Positions 36,131-45,690 of a stretch of DNA of 64,000 nucleotides are shown piece by piece. How positions within the stretch are numbered: position 1 is the first letter of the stretch; the number at the start of each line of letters is the position of its first letter. The stretch is from Schlesneria sp. (lineage in GTDB: Bacteria; Planctomycetota; Planctomycetia; Planctomycetales; Planctomycetaceae): NCBI GenBank assembly GCA_028291515.1, contig JAQGHU010000057.1, positions 62,001-126,000 on the forward strand, given 5' to 3'. Both the position numbers and the translations under genes were made by a program. Under the pieces are notes generated by a model that was not told where the DNA came from, ran no database searches, and saw only the letters and a list, made by a program, of their open reading frames with translations.

Positions 36131-39100
36131 ATGCCGCGGCTGTTGCTGGTGGAACACGATGCCGCACGCCGGGATGCCTTACAGTTCATCCTGGCCGAGG
36201 CAAGAATTGATGTCATCGCAAGCACTGACCATGCGGAAGTGTTGCAGCGCCTGTCCGCCCAGGACATTGATGTGCTGCTACTCGGCGATGACAATTTGCG
36301 ACTACTTGATGACTTGCCGCGCCAAGACGATGGCAGTCTGACCGTTGCCGTCCTGACGTTGATCGATCCTGTCAATGCCGCCGGCATTTTAGCGAGCCTT
36401 TCGACTGGTGTGCGCGGGATTATCTCGCGAGACCGACCCGCCAGCGAAATCATCGCCAAAATCAAATCGTTGCTGCGGCCCGTGGACCCCAACGTCACAA
36501 ATCCGCATCAAGTGACGATCTCAGGAGATGGCTCACTACAAGATCGCACTTATCGGCAACAGGATCTGGTGGAGGCGCTGGAGGCCGCCTGTGACGACAT
36601 TGCCAGACTGCAGCAGCGTTACGAAGATGAGCTTGCGCAACGTCGCAAAGTTGAACTCGCGCTGATGGAGTCGGAAGCGTTCTATCAGTCGCTCGTCGAA
36701 ACATTGCCCCTGGCAATGTTACGCAAAGACCTGCAGGGACGCTTTACCTTTGCGAATCGACTGCTCTGCGAAGCCTTGCGGCGAACGCCCGACGAGATTG
36801 TCGGCCGAACGGACTACGATTTTTTCCCGCGCGAACTGGCAGAAAAGTATCGTAGCGACGACCGACGAGTCGTCGAATCGGAACGCGATCTGGAAGTGAC
36901 GGAGGAATTTCAGACTCCGACCGGTGAGCGGCGTTATACGCATGTCGTCAAGACGCCGGTCTACGACGCAAAAGGCAACCCCGTCGGAATTCAGGGGATC
37001 TTTTCCGATGTCACGGAAAAGAAGCGAGCTGAAATTGAACTCAATCAGACGCGAGCCCGTCTGCAAGCGGTGCTGGACGCAGCCACTCAGGTCTCGATCA
37101 TTGCCACGGATGTCAACGGTGTCATAGACGTGTTTAATGTCGGGGCCGAGCGAATGCTGGGATACACGGCCGAGGAAATGGTGGGACGACGAACGCCAGA
37201 GATCATTCATTCAGCCAGTGAGATTCTGGCACGCGCGCAATCGCTCTCACAGGAACATGGCGGAAACATTTCCGGTCTTCAAGTGTTTACTGAGAATGCC
37301 CGACGAGGCCAACCAGATGAAGGTGACTGGACATATATTCGTAAGGACGGCAGCCAACTTTTTGTCAATCTGGTAATCACCGCGCGGCGTGATCGTGATG
37401 ATCGCGTGATCGGCTATTTGGGAATCGCCACGGATATCACGGCTCGCAAGCGTGCCGAGGCCGACATGTTGAAAGCGAAAGAGGCAGCCGAGGCCGCAAA
37501 TCGGGCGAAGAGCGACTTCCTGGCCAACATGAGCCACGAAATCCGGACCCCGATGAATGCCATCATCGGCATGACCGAGTTGGTGCTGGATACGCCGCTC
37601 AGCCTGCCTCAGCGCGAATATCTTTCCATGGTGCATGAGTCCGGCGAATCTCTGCTAGCTGTCATCAATGACATCCTGGACTTCTCGAAGATCGAAGCGG
37701 GAAAGTTAAGCCTCGAACGCGTGCCGTTCAATGTTCGCGAAGTTTTGGGAGACGCGCTGAAAACACTGTCGCTGCGAGCGCATCGGAAACGGTTGGAACT
37801 GGTGTGTCACGTCGCCCCCGATGTTCCTTTCGCGGTTGAAGGTGACCCGCATCGTCTCAGGCAGACGGTGATCAATCTGGTCGGCAATGCGATTAAGTTC
37901 ACGGAAGCGGGCGAAGTCGTACTTGATGTCGCGGTGGAACGATTTGAGGATGGCGGGCCGATGCTTCAGTTCAGTGTCCTGGACACGGGAGTGGGTATCC
38001 CCCAGGAGAAAATGGACACGATCTTCGAAGCGTTCGAGCAAGCAGACACATCGACGACACGTCGATATGGCGGGACTGGGCTGGGGTTGGCGATCGTTTC
38101 CCGCCTTGTCGATCTGATGGATGGAAATATTTGGGTTGAAAGCGAAGTTGGCCAGGGCAGTAACTTCCACTTCACCGCTCGTTTTGGATCGGCAAGCGCG
38201 GAAGCATTGCCCAATGTGGCGGATATCTATCCCCCACTCCTGCGAGGTCTACGCGTCCTTGTCGTCGATGACAACGCGACCAGCCGGCGAATTCTGAGCG
38301 AAATGCTGACCAATTGGGGAATGCAGCCGATCGCCGTTCCAACGGTTTCCGAGGGAATTGCGGAATTGGAGCGTTCTTCCGAGCAGGGATCGCCCTACGC
38401 GCTCATTCTGACAGACTCGAATATGCCTGGGCAGGATGGGTTTGAGTTGGCGCAGCAGATCCAAAATCGAAAGGGGCTCTGTGGAGCGATGATCATGATG
38501 CTGACTTCCGCAGATCGGTCAAATGATCTGTCGCGTTGTCAGGAACTGAATATTTCTGCGTATCTGGTCAAACCAGTGAAGCAGTCAGAACTGCTGGATT
38601 CTATCGTGCAGGCCGTCGGAGTGAACACGGCGTTTGCCGGGTCAGCAGTCTCTTCGTCAACACCGGGCCGGACCGCATCGGTCGCGAAATCCATCTTACT
38701 GGCCGAGGACAGCCTGATTAATCAGAAGCTGGCAATTGGATTGCTGGAGCGCTGGGGCCATCGGGTGACGGTCGCAAGCAACGGCAATGAAGCCGTCCGG
38801 CTGTCGGACAATGAAGAATTTGACCTGATTCTGATGGACGTTCAAATGCCTGAGCTGGATGGCTTGGACGCAACTCGAGAGATCCGCCAGCGAGAAGAAA
38901 TATCGGGAAGGCATCTGCCCATCATCGCGATGACAGCGCATGCCATGAAGGGTGACCGAGAACTATGCCTGGCGGCTGGAATGGACGGATATCTCATGAA
39001 GCCAATACGCGCAGAGCAACTCTTTCGTCAGATTGAAGACGCGACGGATGATCGGCGTTCTGCCGAGCCGGGACAGAAAAAACAAGTCGATCAGGTCAAC

Positions 39101-39457
39101 GGACTGGTGAACTGGACCGTCGCCAATCGAGCCGTAAATGGTGACAGCGAATTGCTGAAACAGGTTGTTGCGGCATTCTTGTCCGAAGGTCCTCAACTGC
39201 TGTCGACGCTGGAAAATGCCTACGCCGAGAATGATGGCAAGCGGTTTCAGCGGGCTGCCCACACACTGAAGAGCGCATTGCGAACTTTTGGCGTCGACAA
39301 TTGTAACGCCGCCGAAGAATTAGAACTGGCCGCTAAAAATGGACTGAACACGATCGAGCCAACGAGGATTGCCGCGGTCGTGGCGCAGGTCCAGCCGGTG
39401 TTTCTGGAAATGGAGCACCACTTGCGCACGAACTCTGCGAATGGTACGATTCGATAG
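36131..39457 (+). CDS. Hybrid sensor histidine kinase with N-terminal REC-like, PAS, two REC and Hpt domains
   Basis: A 1108-residue cytoplasmic phosphorelay protein. Order: a divergent receiver-like domain (1-120), a coiled coil, two PAS domains (about 180-300 and 310-445), HisKA with [11 protein letters not shown] (H box), HATPase with [10 protein letters not shown] and GTGLGLAIV, two receivers (VVDDNATSR with phosphoacceptor in [16 protein letters not shown] with [11 protein letters not shown]) and a C-terminal Hpt with [13 protein letters not shown]. It has no membrane segment, so it senses a cytoplasmic or PAS-bound signal. AGGG six bases before the ATG at 36131 supports this start; an ATG two codons upstream is possible. 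It heads a four-gene run. Confidence 0.93.
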   Translation: MPRLLLVEHDAARRDALQFILAEARIDVIASTDHAEVLQRLSAQDIDVLLLGDDNLRLLDDLPRQDDGSLTVAVLTLIDPVNAAGILASLSTGVRGIISRDRPASEIIAKIKSLLRPVDPNVTNPHQVTISGDGSLQDRTYRQQDLVEALEAACDDIARLQQRYEDELAQRRKVELALMESEAFYQSLVETLPLAMLRKDLQGRFTFANRLLCEALRRTPDEIVGRTDYDFFPRELAEKYRSDDRRVVESERDLEVTEEFQTPTGERRYTHVVKTPVYDAKGNPVGIQGIFSDVTEKKRAEIELNQTRARLQAVLDAATQVSIIATDVNGVIDVFNVGAERMLGYTAEEMVGRRTPEIIHSASEILARAQSLSQEHGGNISGLQVFTENARRGQPDEGDWTYIRKDGSQLFVNLVITARRDRDDRVIGYLGIATDITARKRAEADMLKAKEAAEAANRAKSDFLANMSHEIRTPMNAIIGMTELVLDTPLSLPQREYLSMVHESGESLLAVINDILDFSKIEAGKLSLERVPFNVREVLGDALKTLSLRAHRKRLELVCHVAPDVPFAVEGDPHRLRQTVINLVGNAIKFTEAGEVVLDVAVERFEDGGPMLQFSVLDTGVGIPQEKMDTIFEAFEQADTSTTRRYGGTGLGLAIVSRLVDLMDGNIWVESEVGQGSNFHFTARFGSASAEALPNVADIYPPLLRGLRVLVVDDNATSRRILSEMLTNWGMQPIAVPTVSEGIAELERSSEQGSPYALILTDSNMPGQDGFELAQQIQNRKGLCGAMIMMLTSADRSNDLSRCQELNISAYLVKPVKQSELLDSIVQAVGVNTAFAGSAVSSSTPGRTASVAKSILLAEDSLINQKLAIGLLERWGHRVTVASNGNEAVRLSDNEEFDLILMDVQMPELDGLDATREIRQREEISGRHLPIIAMTAHAMKGDRELCLAAGMDGYLMKPIRAEQLFRQIEDATDDRRSAEPGQKKQVDQVNGLVNWTVANRAVNGDSELLKQVVAAFLSEGPQLLSTLENAYAENDGKRFQRAAHTLKSALRTFGVDNCNAAEELELAAKNGLNTIEPTRIAAVVAQVQPVFLEMEHHLRTNSANGTIR

Positions 39458-39517
39458 GACTACGAGGATTCGTTTCAGAGAGCGGCAATTCAGGCAACAA
39501 TTAACCAAGGGAATGTC

Positions 39518-40438
39518 ATGCCGACAGTTCTCGTCGTCGATGACTCTGCAACGGATCGAATTCTCGCGGGTGGCCTGCTGGCCGACCGCGGAGACTTCGA
39601 TATCGAGTATGCCGTCGACGGCAGTGATGCGATCGTCAAGATGGAACTGCACGTTCCTGACATCGTCTTGACCGACATGGATATGCCGGAATTGAACGGA
39701 TTGGAACTGGTTGCCGTCATCCGCAAGGCATACCCATTGGTTCCCGTCGTTTTGATGACGGCCCGTGGCAGCGAAGAACTTGCCCTCAAGGCGTTGCGCG
39801 CGGGTGCGTCCAGCTATGTTCCGAAACGGCAACTAAATACGGAGCTTCTGGACACCGTTAACCAAGTCTATTCGGCAGCTCGCGAAGATCGCGGCCGAAT
39901 TCGATTGATGCGTCGCATGACTGAGCAACAAGTGCAGTTTACGATCGAAAATGATCACGAATTGATCTCTTCACTGGTTCAGTACCTGAAAGATGGCGCT
40001 GCGGGAATGGGAATTTGCGATGAAGGGGAACGCGTTCGAACTGGTGTCGCGTTGCAAGAAGCTCTGACGAACGCCTGTCTGCATGGAAATTTGGAAGTCG
40101 ACTCGGCTCTGCGTGAAGTGGATCATCGTCAATACTACGAGCTGGCTCGAATTCGAATGACGCAGCCTCCGTACTCACAACGACGGATTCACGTGAGTGC
40201 ACGCTATAGCCCCGAGGCGGCCGTGTTCTGTATCCGAGACGAAGGGCCAGGATTTAATCGCGAATCGCTGCCGGATCCAACGGATCCCACCAATATTGAA
40301 CGGCCGTGTGGACGCGGATTGTTGTTGATGCAAACGTTCATGGACGAAGTTAAGTACAACGCGGCAGGGAATGAGGTCACGATGATCAAGCGGCATCGTG
40401 GGCTGTCAACTGTTCGCAATCAGGGGCCAGAACGATGA
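39518..40438 (+). CDS. Response regulator with HATPase (RsbW-like) output domain
   Basis: A 306-residue protein. An N-terminal receiver (VVDDSATDR, phosphoacceptor Asp in LTDMDMPELNG, conserved Lys in YVPKRQL) is followed by a C-terminal HATPase_c_2 domain with EALTNACLHGN, RDEGPGFN and GRGLLLM. This is the anti-sigma-factor kinase fold of RsbW and SpoIIAB, so phosphorylation may control a kinase output rather than DNA binding. AGGGAATGTC precedes the ATG. The stop overlaps the start of the STAS gene by four bases (ATGA). Confidence 0.92.
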   Translation: MPTVLVVDDSATDRILAGGLLADRGDFDIEYAVDGSDAIVKMELHVPDIVLTDMDMPELNGLELVAVIRKAYPLVPVVLMTARGSEELALKALRAGASSYVPKRQLNTELLDTVNQVYSAAREDRGRIRLMRRMTEQQVQFTIENDHELISSLVQYLKDGAAGMGICDEGERVRTGVALQEALTNACLHGNLEVDSALREVDHRQYYELARIRMTQPPYSQRRIHVSARYSPEAAVFCIRDEGPGFNRESLPDPTDPTNIERPCGRGLLLMQTFMDEVKYNAAGNEVTMIKRHRGLSTVRNQGPER

Positions 40439-40797
40439 ATTCCAGCAAAGTCTTTCGAGTTTCGTTGGCGGATGACGCAATGATCGTCGAGTTGCTTGGC
40501 GTTGTCAGTAGCTTGGCAGATGACAGTATCACGCGCGAGTTGGATACGGTGCGCCAGCGCCTGCGAACTAGCGCGTGCAGCGGAATTGTGATCGATTTCG
40601 GTCAGGTCGCCTATTTCGGCTCCAGCATGCTGGAAGCGATCCGTGCGCTGTGGAACGATCTCACGCCAAATGAGGGTCGCTTGATTCTCTGCAACGCCTC
40701 AGAAGTCGGCCGCGAGATCCTGCAGGTGGCCAAGTTTGATCATATCTGGCCGCTGGTCGACACGCGTGAGCAGGCTCTTCAATTGTTGAAGGCGTGA
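40435..40797 (+). CDS. STAS domain anti-anti-sigma-like protein
   Basis: A 120-residue single-domain STAS protein. The IVIDFGQVAYFGSSMLEAI block carries the serine that RsbW-type kinases phosphorylate. Its start overlaps the stop of the REC-HATPase gene, so it is almost certainly made with it and is the likely partner or substrate. No sigma factor is encoded nearby. Together they form a partner-switch-like unit under the hybrid kinase. Confidence 0.92.
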   Translation: MNSSKVFRVSLADDAMIVELLGVVSSLADDSITRELDTVRQRLRTSACSGIVIDFGQVAYFGSSMLEAIRALWNDLTPNEGRLILCNASEVGREILQVAKFDHIWPLVDTREQALQLLKA

Positions 40798-40839
40798 CCT
40801 TCGTCGGTCTTGTTTGATGTCACAGTCGAGTTAAAACCG

Positions 40840-41316
40840 ATGACCAGTATCACCCCTGAAATCGACATTCAAATCGCTCGCTATGCCGCCGGTCCGGCAG
40901 AACTGCGTGCTGCCATCGGAAGTCTCTCTGGCGACCAGGTTCGCCGGCCAGCCGCTCCTGGGAAATGGAGCGTGCTGGAAGTCGTCTGCCATCTTTCGGA
41001 CTTCGAACTGGTGTATGCTGACCGGATGAAACGGATTCTCGCGGAAGAACGGCCGACAATGTTCAGCGGTGATCCCGATCAATTCGCTGCTGCGTTGGCG
41101 TATGATCAGCGAGACTTGGAAGAGGAACTGCTGGTGATCACCGCAGTCCGTCAGCAGATCGTCCGGTTACTACGAACCCTGGATGCCAGCGCCTTTAAAC
41201 GCGAAGGCATCCACACGGCAGATGGACCTTTAACGCTGGCGACGCTTCTCCAGCGGATCACCGGCCATATTCCGCATCACGCCGAATTCATCCGCCAGAA
41301 ACATCAGAACCTTTAA
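40840..41316 (+). CDS. DinB family protein
   Basis: A 158-residue four-helix-bundle protein of the DinB/DUF664 superfamily. The metal-ligand histidines in VCHLSDFEL and ITGHIPHHAEF are present. The family includes thiol transferases and bacillithiol S-transferases; the exact activity is unknown. The start at 40840 is preferred to a TTG at 40810 because the upstream ten codons are not protein-like. It follows the STAS gene by 42 bases and could be the last gene of the run. Confidence 0.85.
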   Translation: MTSITPEIDIQIARYAAGPAELRAAIGSLSGDQVRRPAAPGKWSVLEVVCHLSDFELVYADRMKRILAEERPTMFSGDPDQFAAALAYDQRDLEEELLVITAVRQQIVRLLRTLDASAFKREGIHTADGPLTLATLLQRITGHIPHHAEFIRQKHQNL

Positions 41317-41426
41317 TGCGGGTCGCACTTCCGTGTCGCGTTGAAATATGGGTTAGACACAGTGGGTTTTCGCTCGCGGGACGCCACAGTGAGGTGGGAT
41401 CCGCTCTAGCGGCATGATCTTCTATG

Positions 41427-42536
41427 TTAGTGCGGCTCCACGATCGGCAGTCCGGCCGCAGTCATTTCAGTGGCGTGGGCTGGGTCAGCTTGTGAAATCG
41501 GCGTTGGCGACGCTGCAATTTGCGGCGGCGACATGATGGGTTGACCAGCCAGTTGCGGTGCCGTCATCGGTGACGAAATGATGGTCGGTTGCTGGCCGAT
41601 TGGCATCGATGCCGTGACATAACCGGATGGCATCCCACCTGCGTCTGCCATGCCGAAGCTCGGCAATGGGTAGGCGGTCACTTGCTCCGTGGCACCATGT
41701 CGATGGTGACGATGCCGATGGCGACGCGTCGACGGATCATCAATCGCGATCGCCTCGCTCGATACCATTCCCGCATTCTGGACCATCATTGGTTGCCCGG
41801 CAGCCATCGGCATCTGATTCATGCTGGTCAGGCTGACCGGCACACTGTTTTGCATGAGCGCCGAGCGATTCAAATTCGTCGAGCTGGAGCCAGTCACCGT
41901 CGCCAGGCGCGAGCGAACTTCGGGCTGACCCCAACGAGCCTGTAGTGATCGCTGATAGTAAGATGCGGCCTGATCTGACTGACCGGTTTCGTGGTAAAGT
42001 TGTCCCAACTGGGCGAGAGCGGCAGGATGATTTGGCTTGATCTGCAAAGCTTGCTGCAACGATTGCTCTGCAGCAGCCTTATTGCCCGTTTCCCGCTGGA
42101 GCCAGGCTTGTTCGACATAGGTTTCTGGAACGTACGGCTGTGTGTCTCGCCACTCGGTCAGTAGCGTGTCTGCTTCTGCCGTCCGCTGCTGCGAAACCAG
42201 GATTTGTGTCAGGGCATGGTAGGTCGGCTGGTGCATCGGTCCGACGGTCAAGTTATGTCGCAAGACCTGCTCGGCGGATTGCGTGTCGCCTTGCTTCTGC
42301 ATGGCCATCGCCAGGTTGTGGCGATAGTCGGGGTTACGGGGCGAGTCGATCACGGCACGTTCGAATTCGCCTCGCGCCATCGAGTAATTACCTTTTTGGT
42401 AGTACCCCATTCCGGAATTGTTCATGACCCAGCCGCTCGTCCGGCAGCAGCCCGAGATCGCCATCAAAAGGCACCACAAACCGATCGCTCGAACGACAGC
42501 AGTCGATCGCGGAAAATTCTGTCTGACTTTGCGCAT
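41427..42536 (-). CDS. TPR lipoprotein
   Basis: A 369-residue lipoprotein with a signal ending in the lipobox LMAISGC. Residues about 40-205 form five or six tetratricopeptide repeats (for example GYYQKGNYSMARGEFERAV). The C-terminal half is low-complexity, rich in Pro, Met, Gln and Ala, with a basic histidine-rich patch RRHRHRHHRHG. The layout recalls PilF/NlpI-like assembly lipoproteins with an added flexible tail. AGGAG precedes the ATG at 42536. Partner unknown. Confidence 0.82.
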   Translation of the reverse strand: MRKVRQNFPRSTAVVRAIGLWCLLMAISGCCRTSGWVMNNSGMGYYQKGNYSMARGEFERAVIDSPRNPDYRHNLAMAMQKQGDTQSAEQVLRHNLTVGPMHQPTYHALTQILVSQQRTAEADTLLTEWRDTQPYVPETYVEQAWLQRETGNKAAAEQSLQQALQIKPNHPAALAQLGQLYHETGQSDQAASYYQRSLQARWGQPEVRSRLATVTGSSSTNLNRSALMQNSVPVSLTSMNQMPMAAGQPMMVQNAGMVSSEAIAIDDPSTRRHRHRHHRHGATEQVTAYPLPSFGMADAGGMPSGYVTASMPIGQQPTIISSPMTAPQLAGQPIMSPPQIAASPTPISQADPAHATEMTAAGLPIVEPH

Positions 42537-42924
42537 GTTGCCGCAACTCCTGGCTCGCGGAGGAATTCTCAGGTGGCGTGGCGGGACTCGCCGTTCGCAG
42601 CCTGTTTGGCTTTTCAATTCGTGATGTGAGGGAAGATTGGAGGCGGAAAGATAGTGGAGCCGTCCGCGACCAGCAATACGGGTTTACTCCGTTCAGGCCT
42701 GCGAACCCCTGAAAACTTGATTTTATCCTGCGGTTCGTGACGGAAATCGGCAGATCCATACAGCACGAAATCGAACTACGGCAACCACTGCCGGAACGCC
42801 ATGCTGCGCAGTTCACCTTGTTCGACTTCTCTTCTCTAGCTACGCTGCCTTCCATCTGAGACGACGCATGCTACCGGCGTGTATCAGGGAGGCTCAGATT
42901 CAATTTGAACGCAAGGACTTATCC
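42537..42924 (+). other. Divergent intergenic region
   Basis: About 390 bases between the TPR lipoprotein gene (-) and the thioredoxin-like gene (+). Only the ribosome-binding sites of the two genes were recognised; nothing else is supported. Confidence 0.5.
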
Positions 42925-44046
42925 ATGAACAAGAATTTGATCGTCGCCGTAGCAGCGGCAGTTATCGGGTGGGCTCAATTTGGTTGGACTCAGGATCTCA
43001 CTCTGGGTTCCAAAGCGCCAAAACTCGAAGTGAAGAAGTTCGTCAAAGGTGAGCCAGTTAAGGGTTTCGAGAAGGACAAGACCTACGTAGTCGAGTTCTG
43101 GGCGACGTGGTGCGGACCTTGCCGTGCAACAATTCCCCATCTGACAAAACTGCAGAAGCAATACAAGGACATTGCGTTCATCGGCGTAGCAATTCTCGAA
43201 GACGATCAGGATGAAGTCATCAAATTCGTCGAAGAGATGGGCGACAACATGGATTATCGCGTCGCGCTCGATCAGGTTCCGGACGAAGGTGATAGTAGCG
43301 ATGGAGCCATGGTCAAAAACTGGATGGATCCATCGGGACAGCAGGGAATCCCCACGGCATTTATCGTGAATGGCGAAGGCCTGGTGGCATGGCTGGGACA
43401 CCCCGGAGAAATCGACGCACCGTTGGAGAAGATTGCTAAGGGAACTTGGGATCTCGCCGCCGAGGTCAAGAAAATGAAGGCCGCTGTTGCGGAGCTAAAA
43501 AAGATGGAAGCGGCAAAGGCCAAACTCGGGAAGCTCTACGCTGAATTCGAGGAAAGCGGAGACTTCACCGAGCTAGTGAAAGAGTTGGATGCCGTTGCCA
43601 AATCGCTTCCGGAGCACGCTTTGCAGTTCTTATTGGTGAAACTCAATGTGCTATCTAGCCCGAAGGGTGACGTCGATCAGGCGCTGACCGTCGGGAATGC
43701 GATGATTGAATCCGATGATGTTGGCGAGAACGCGGATACATTGAACAACATCGCATGGATGCTGGTAACGCCCGATCGCGAAAAGAAGGCCGATCCCAAG
43801 CTGTTGAAGTTCGCGCTCAAGGTTGCCTTGAAAGCGGACAACTTAGAGAAAAACCAGAATCCCTCCATCGCCGATACTTTGGCGAAAGCCTACTTCGACA
43901 ACGGGATGTTGGAGAAGGCGGTAACTACTCAGGAGCGTGTTGTCGAACTCATCCCAGGCACTGCATTGGAGAACGACCCCTCCGTGAAAAAGCGATTGCG
44001 TCAATACAAACGTGCTCTTGACGCCGCTTCCAGCCCTTCAAAATAG
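42925..44046 (+). CDS. Exported thioredoxin-like protein with C-terminal helical repeats
   Basis: A 373-residue exported protein (signal about 1-22). The thioredoxin domain carries the classic ATWCGPCR active site in VEFWATWCGPCRATIP, followed by the cis-proline segment GIPTAFIV. The C-terminal 180 residues are all helical, with TPR-like character at the end (NIAWMLVTPD, AKAYFDNGMLEKAVTTQERV). It resembles ResA/TlpA-type thiol-disulfide reductases fused to a protein-interaction domain. AAGGA precedes the ATG. A strong hairpin follows the stop. Confidence 0.88.
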   Translation: MNKNLIVAVAAAVIGWAQFGWTQDLTLGSKAPKLEVKKFVKGEPVKGFEKDKTYVVEFWATWCGPCRATIPHLTKLQKQYKDIAFIGVAILEDDQDEVIKFVEEMGDNMDYRVALDQVPDEGDSSDGAMVKNWMDPSGQQGIPTAFIVNGEGLVAWLGHPGEIDAPLEKIAKGTWDLAAEVKKMKAAVAELKKMEAAKAKLGKLYAEFEESGDFTELVKELDAVAKSLPEHALQFLLVKLNVLSSPKGDVDQALTVGNAMIESDDVGENADTLNNIAWMLVTPDREKKADPKLLKFALKVALKADNLEKNQNPSIADTLAKAYFDNGMLEKAVTTQERVVELIPGTALENDPSVKKRLRQYKRALDAASSPSK

Positions 44047-44062
44047 TGACTACCGCGTGGCG

Positions 44063-44088
44063 GCCGGAAATCGAAGTCGATTTCCGGC
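44063..44088 (+). terminator. Hairpin downstream of the thioredoxin-like gene
   Basis: GCCGGAAATCG and CGATTTCCGGC pair perfectly around a four-base loop, 16 bases after the thioredoxin-like stop. No T tract follows closely, so it may stabilise the 3' end rather than terminate. It also lies beyond the convergent BON gene's stop and could serve both. Confidence 0.5.
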
Positions 44089-44123
44089 TGTCTCATGTGG
44101 TAAGCCTACTTTTTGGCCGATGT

Positions 44124-44423
44124 TCACCCCTTCAGCCTCGGGTGAATATTCATCACGCGATTGACAACGATCTTAATGCCATGGATTCCTCGCACGACCT
44201 CGCACAAGTCGATTTCGTCGTCGTTGGACTCCAAAGAGCCATCTAAAAAAATCGAGTCCCGATCGCATTGATGGACGCTCAGTCGCGTGAACTTGAGCGA
44301 CGGATGGTTTTGCAGCCGATGCAAAACTTCACGTTCAACTTCATGAGGAAGGGACTCCTCATTCGTCGCTGCATCTTTAGATTCAGCGACTGTTGATTGG
44401 ACAGAATTGGCGGGAAGTTTCAT
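44124..44423 (-). CDS. BON domain protein
   Basis: A 99-residue soluble protein. After about 28 polar residues, the segment VLHRLQNHPSLKFTRLSVHQ, followed by IFLDGSLES and a C-terminal GIHGIKIVVNRVM, matches the BON (osmY-type) domain, which binds membranes or carbohydrate. A strong AGGAGGAATGGT precedes the ATG. Role unknown. It is convergent with the thioredoxin-like gene and divergent from the ADP-ribosylglycohydrolase gene. Confidence 0.85.
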   Translation of the reverse strand: MKLPANSVQSTVAESKDAATNEESLPHEVEREVLHRLQNHPSLKFTRLSVHQCDRDSIFLDGSLESNDDEIDLCEVVRGIHGIKIVVNRVMNIHPRLKG

Positions 44424-44640
44424 ACCATTCCTCCTTGCAAGACAGTGCGCCAGTGGTTTTCACTCAGACCCGCACCTTCCACTCTAGCCACTGGCGGCAA
44501 GATCGCGAGTAGATTCCGAAGGATTTCATCAATATTCTACGATTCAGCCTTTGGGCTGCTTTCCAACTTCGCCAAGCGGCCAAGCCCGATCGCGAAATCC
44601 GAGCCTCGCAGATGTTCCGACCCACATCGGAGAATTCACG

Positions 44641-45597
44641 ATGACAAGCGCGCGGTTAGCGACACGGGCTGATCGGTTTCTCGGTTGTTTTCTGGGGCAG
44701 GCGATCGGCGATGCCGTCGGTAGTCCGGTGGAAGGGATGTCCGCCGAAATGATCTATCATTTCTTCGGCGACAGCGACGCGTTGATGACAGTCCCTGGCG
44801 ATCGCCAACTCCATTATACAGACGACACTGAGATGCTGATCGGTGTCGCGCAAACTTTGCTCGAGCATGGCACAATCGTGGAAGAAGCCTTGGTGGCTCG
44901 GTTTGTCGCCAACTTGAATCCGGCGCGCGGGTATGGACCCGGAGCGATTCGGATACTGCAGGCGATGTCCGAAGGAAGGGACTGGCGACACCTGACAGCC
45001 ACAATTTTTCCAGGCGGTTCTTATGGAAATGGGGCAGCGATGCGTGTCGCTCCGGTGGGCTTGATTTTCAGCAATGATCTGGACCGAGTTTGGGAAGAAG
45101 CGAGGCTGTCCTCGTTGTGCACCCACATTCATCCGTTGGGAATCGAAGGGGCACAGTTGTTGGCAATCGCAATTGCGTGGCAACTGCAGCATCCCGTGTT
45201 CGACTCGGCAGCGATGTACACCGAACTGATTCGCCGCACGACCACCGACGAATTTCGCTGGCTGCTTTCGACGGCGGCGTCACTGTCCGTCGACGACTCG
45301 GTCAGCATCCTTGGAAACGGGATCGAGGCGCAAAGATCCGTCGTTACATCAATCGCTTGCTTCGCCCTCAGTCCCGATAGCTACGTGGATTCGGTTGGAC
45401 GTGCGATCGGGCTGGGAGGTGATACGGACACGTTGGCAGCGATGACAGGAGCCCTCAGTGGCGCACACTTGGGGGTCTCCGAATTGCCCGTCCCGCTGGT
45501 CAACCAGTTGGAGAACGGCAAGAACGGACGGGATGTCATTGCGATGCTGGCGCAACGTCTGCACGATCGAACGAGCTCTATTGTCGAGTCAGACTGA
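44641..45597 (+). CDS. ADP-ribosylglycohydrolase family protein
   Basis: A 318-residue all-helical hydrolase of the ARH/DraG family. GDAVGSPVEG, the metal site YTDDTEM and the C-terminal GLGGDTDTLAAMTGA, which supplies the second pair of magnesium ligands, are intact. It should remove ADP-ribose from arginine, serine or a small molecule, or from nitrogenase reductase; no nif genes are present in the window. GGAGAATTCACG precedes the ATG at 44641, so the longer frame to 44551 is not used. Confidence 0.88.
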   Translation: MTSARLATRADRFLGCFLGQAIGDAVGSPVEGMSAEMIYHFFGDSDALMTVPGDRQLHYTDDTEMLIGVAQTLLEHGTIVEEALVARFVANLNPARGYGPGAIRILQAMSEGRDWRHLTATIFPGGSYGNGAAMRVAPVGLIFSNDLDRVWEEARLSSLCTHIHPLGIEGAQLLAIAIAWQLQHPVFDSAAMYTELIRRTTTDEFRWLLSTAASLSVDDSVSILGNGIEAQRSVVTSIACFALSPDSYVDSVGRAIGLGGDTDTLAAMTGALSGAHLGVSELPVPLVNQLENGKNGRDVIAMLAQRLHDRTSSIVESD

Positions 45598-45615
45598 ATG
45601 CATCTGGTGGCTCAT

Positions 45616-45656
45616 AAAAAAGCAAGCCGGCTGGCCCTACGGGGGGCCAGCCGGCT
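45616..45656 (-). terminator. Rho-independent terminator for the minus-strand secreted protein gene
   Basis: A perfect 13-bp stem (AGCCGGCTGGCCC at 45625-45637 with GGGCCAGCCGGCT at 45644-45656) and a six-base loop. On the minus strand it is followed by six T residues (plus-strand A tract at 45616-45621). It sits 34 bases past the stop of the gene at 45691. On the plus strand it may also end the ADP-ribosylglycohydrolase transcript. Confidence 0.85.
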
Positions 45657-45690
45657 GGAGCGACGGCGGTCCGGGTCTACCACCGTCACC

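Noticed and set aside
35830-36210. 126-codon plus-strand frame before the hybrid kinase
   Set aside because: It overlaps the kinase start out of frame and has no recognisable features.
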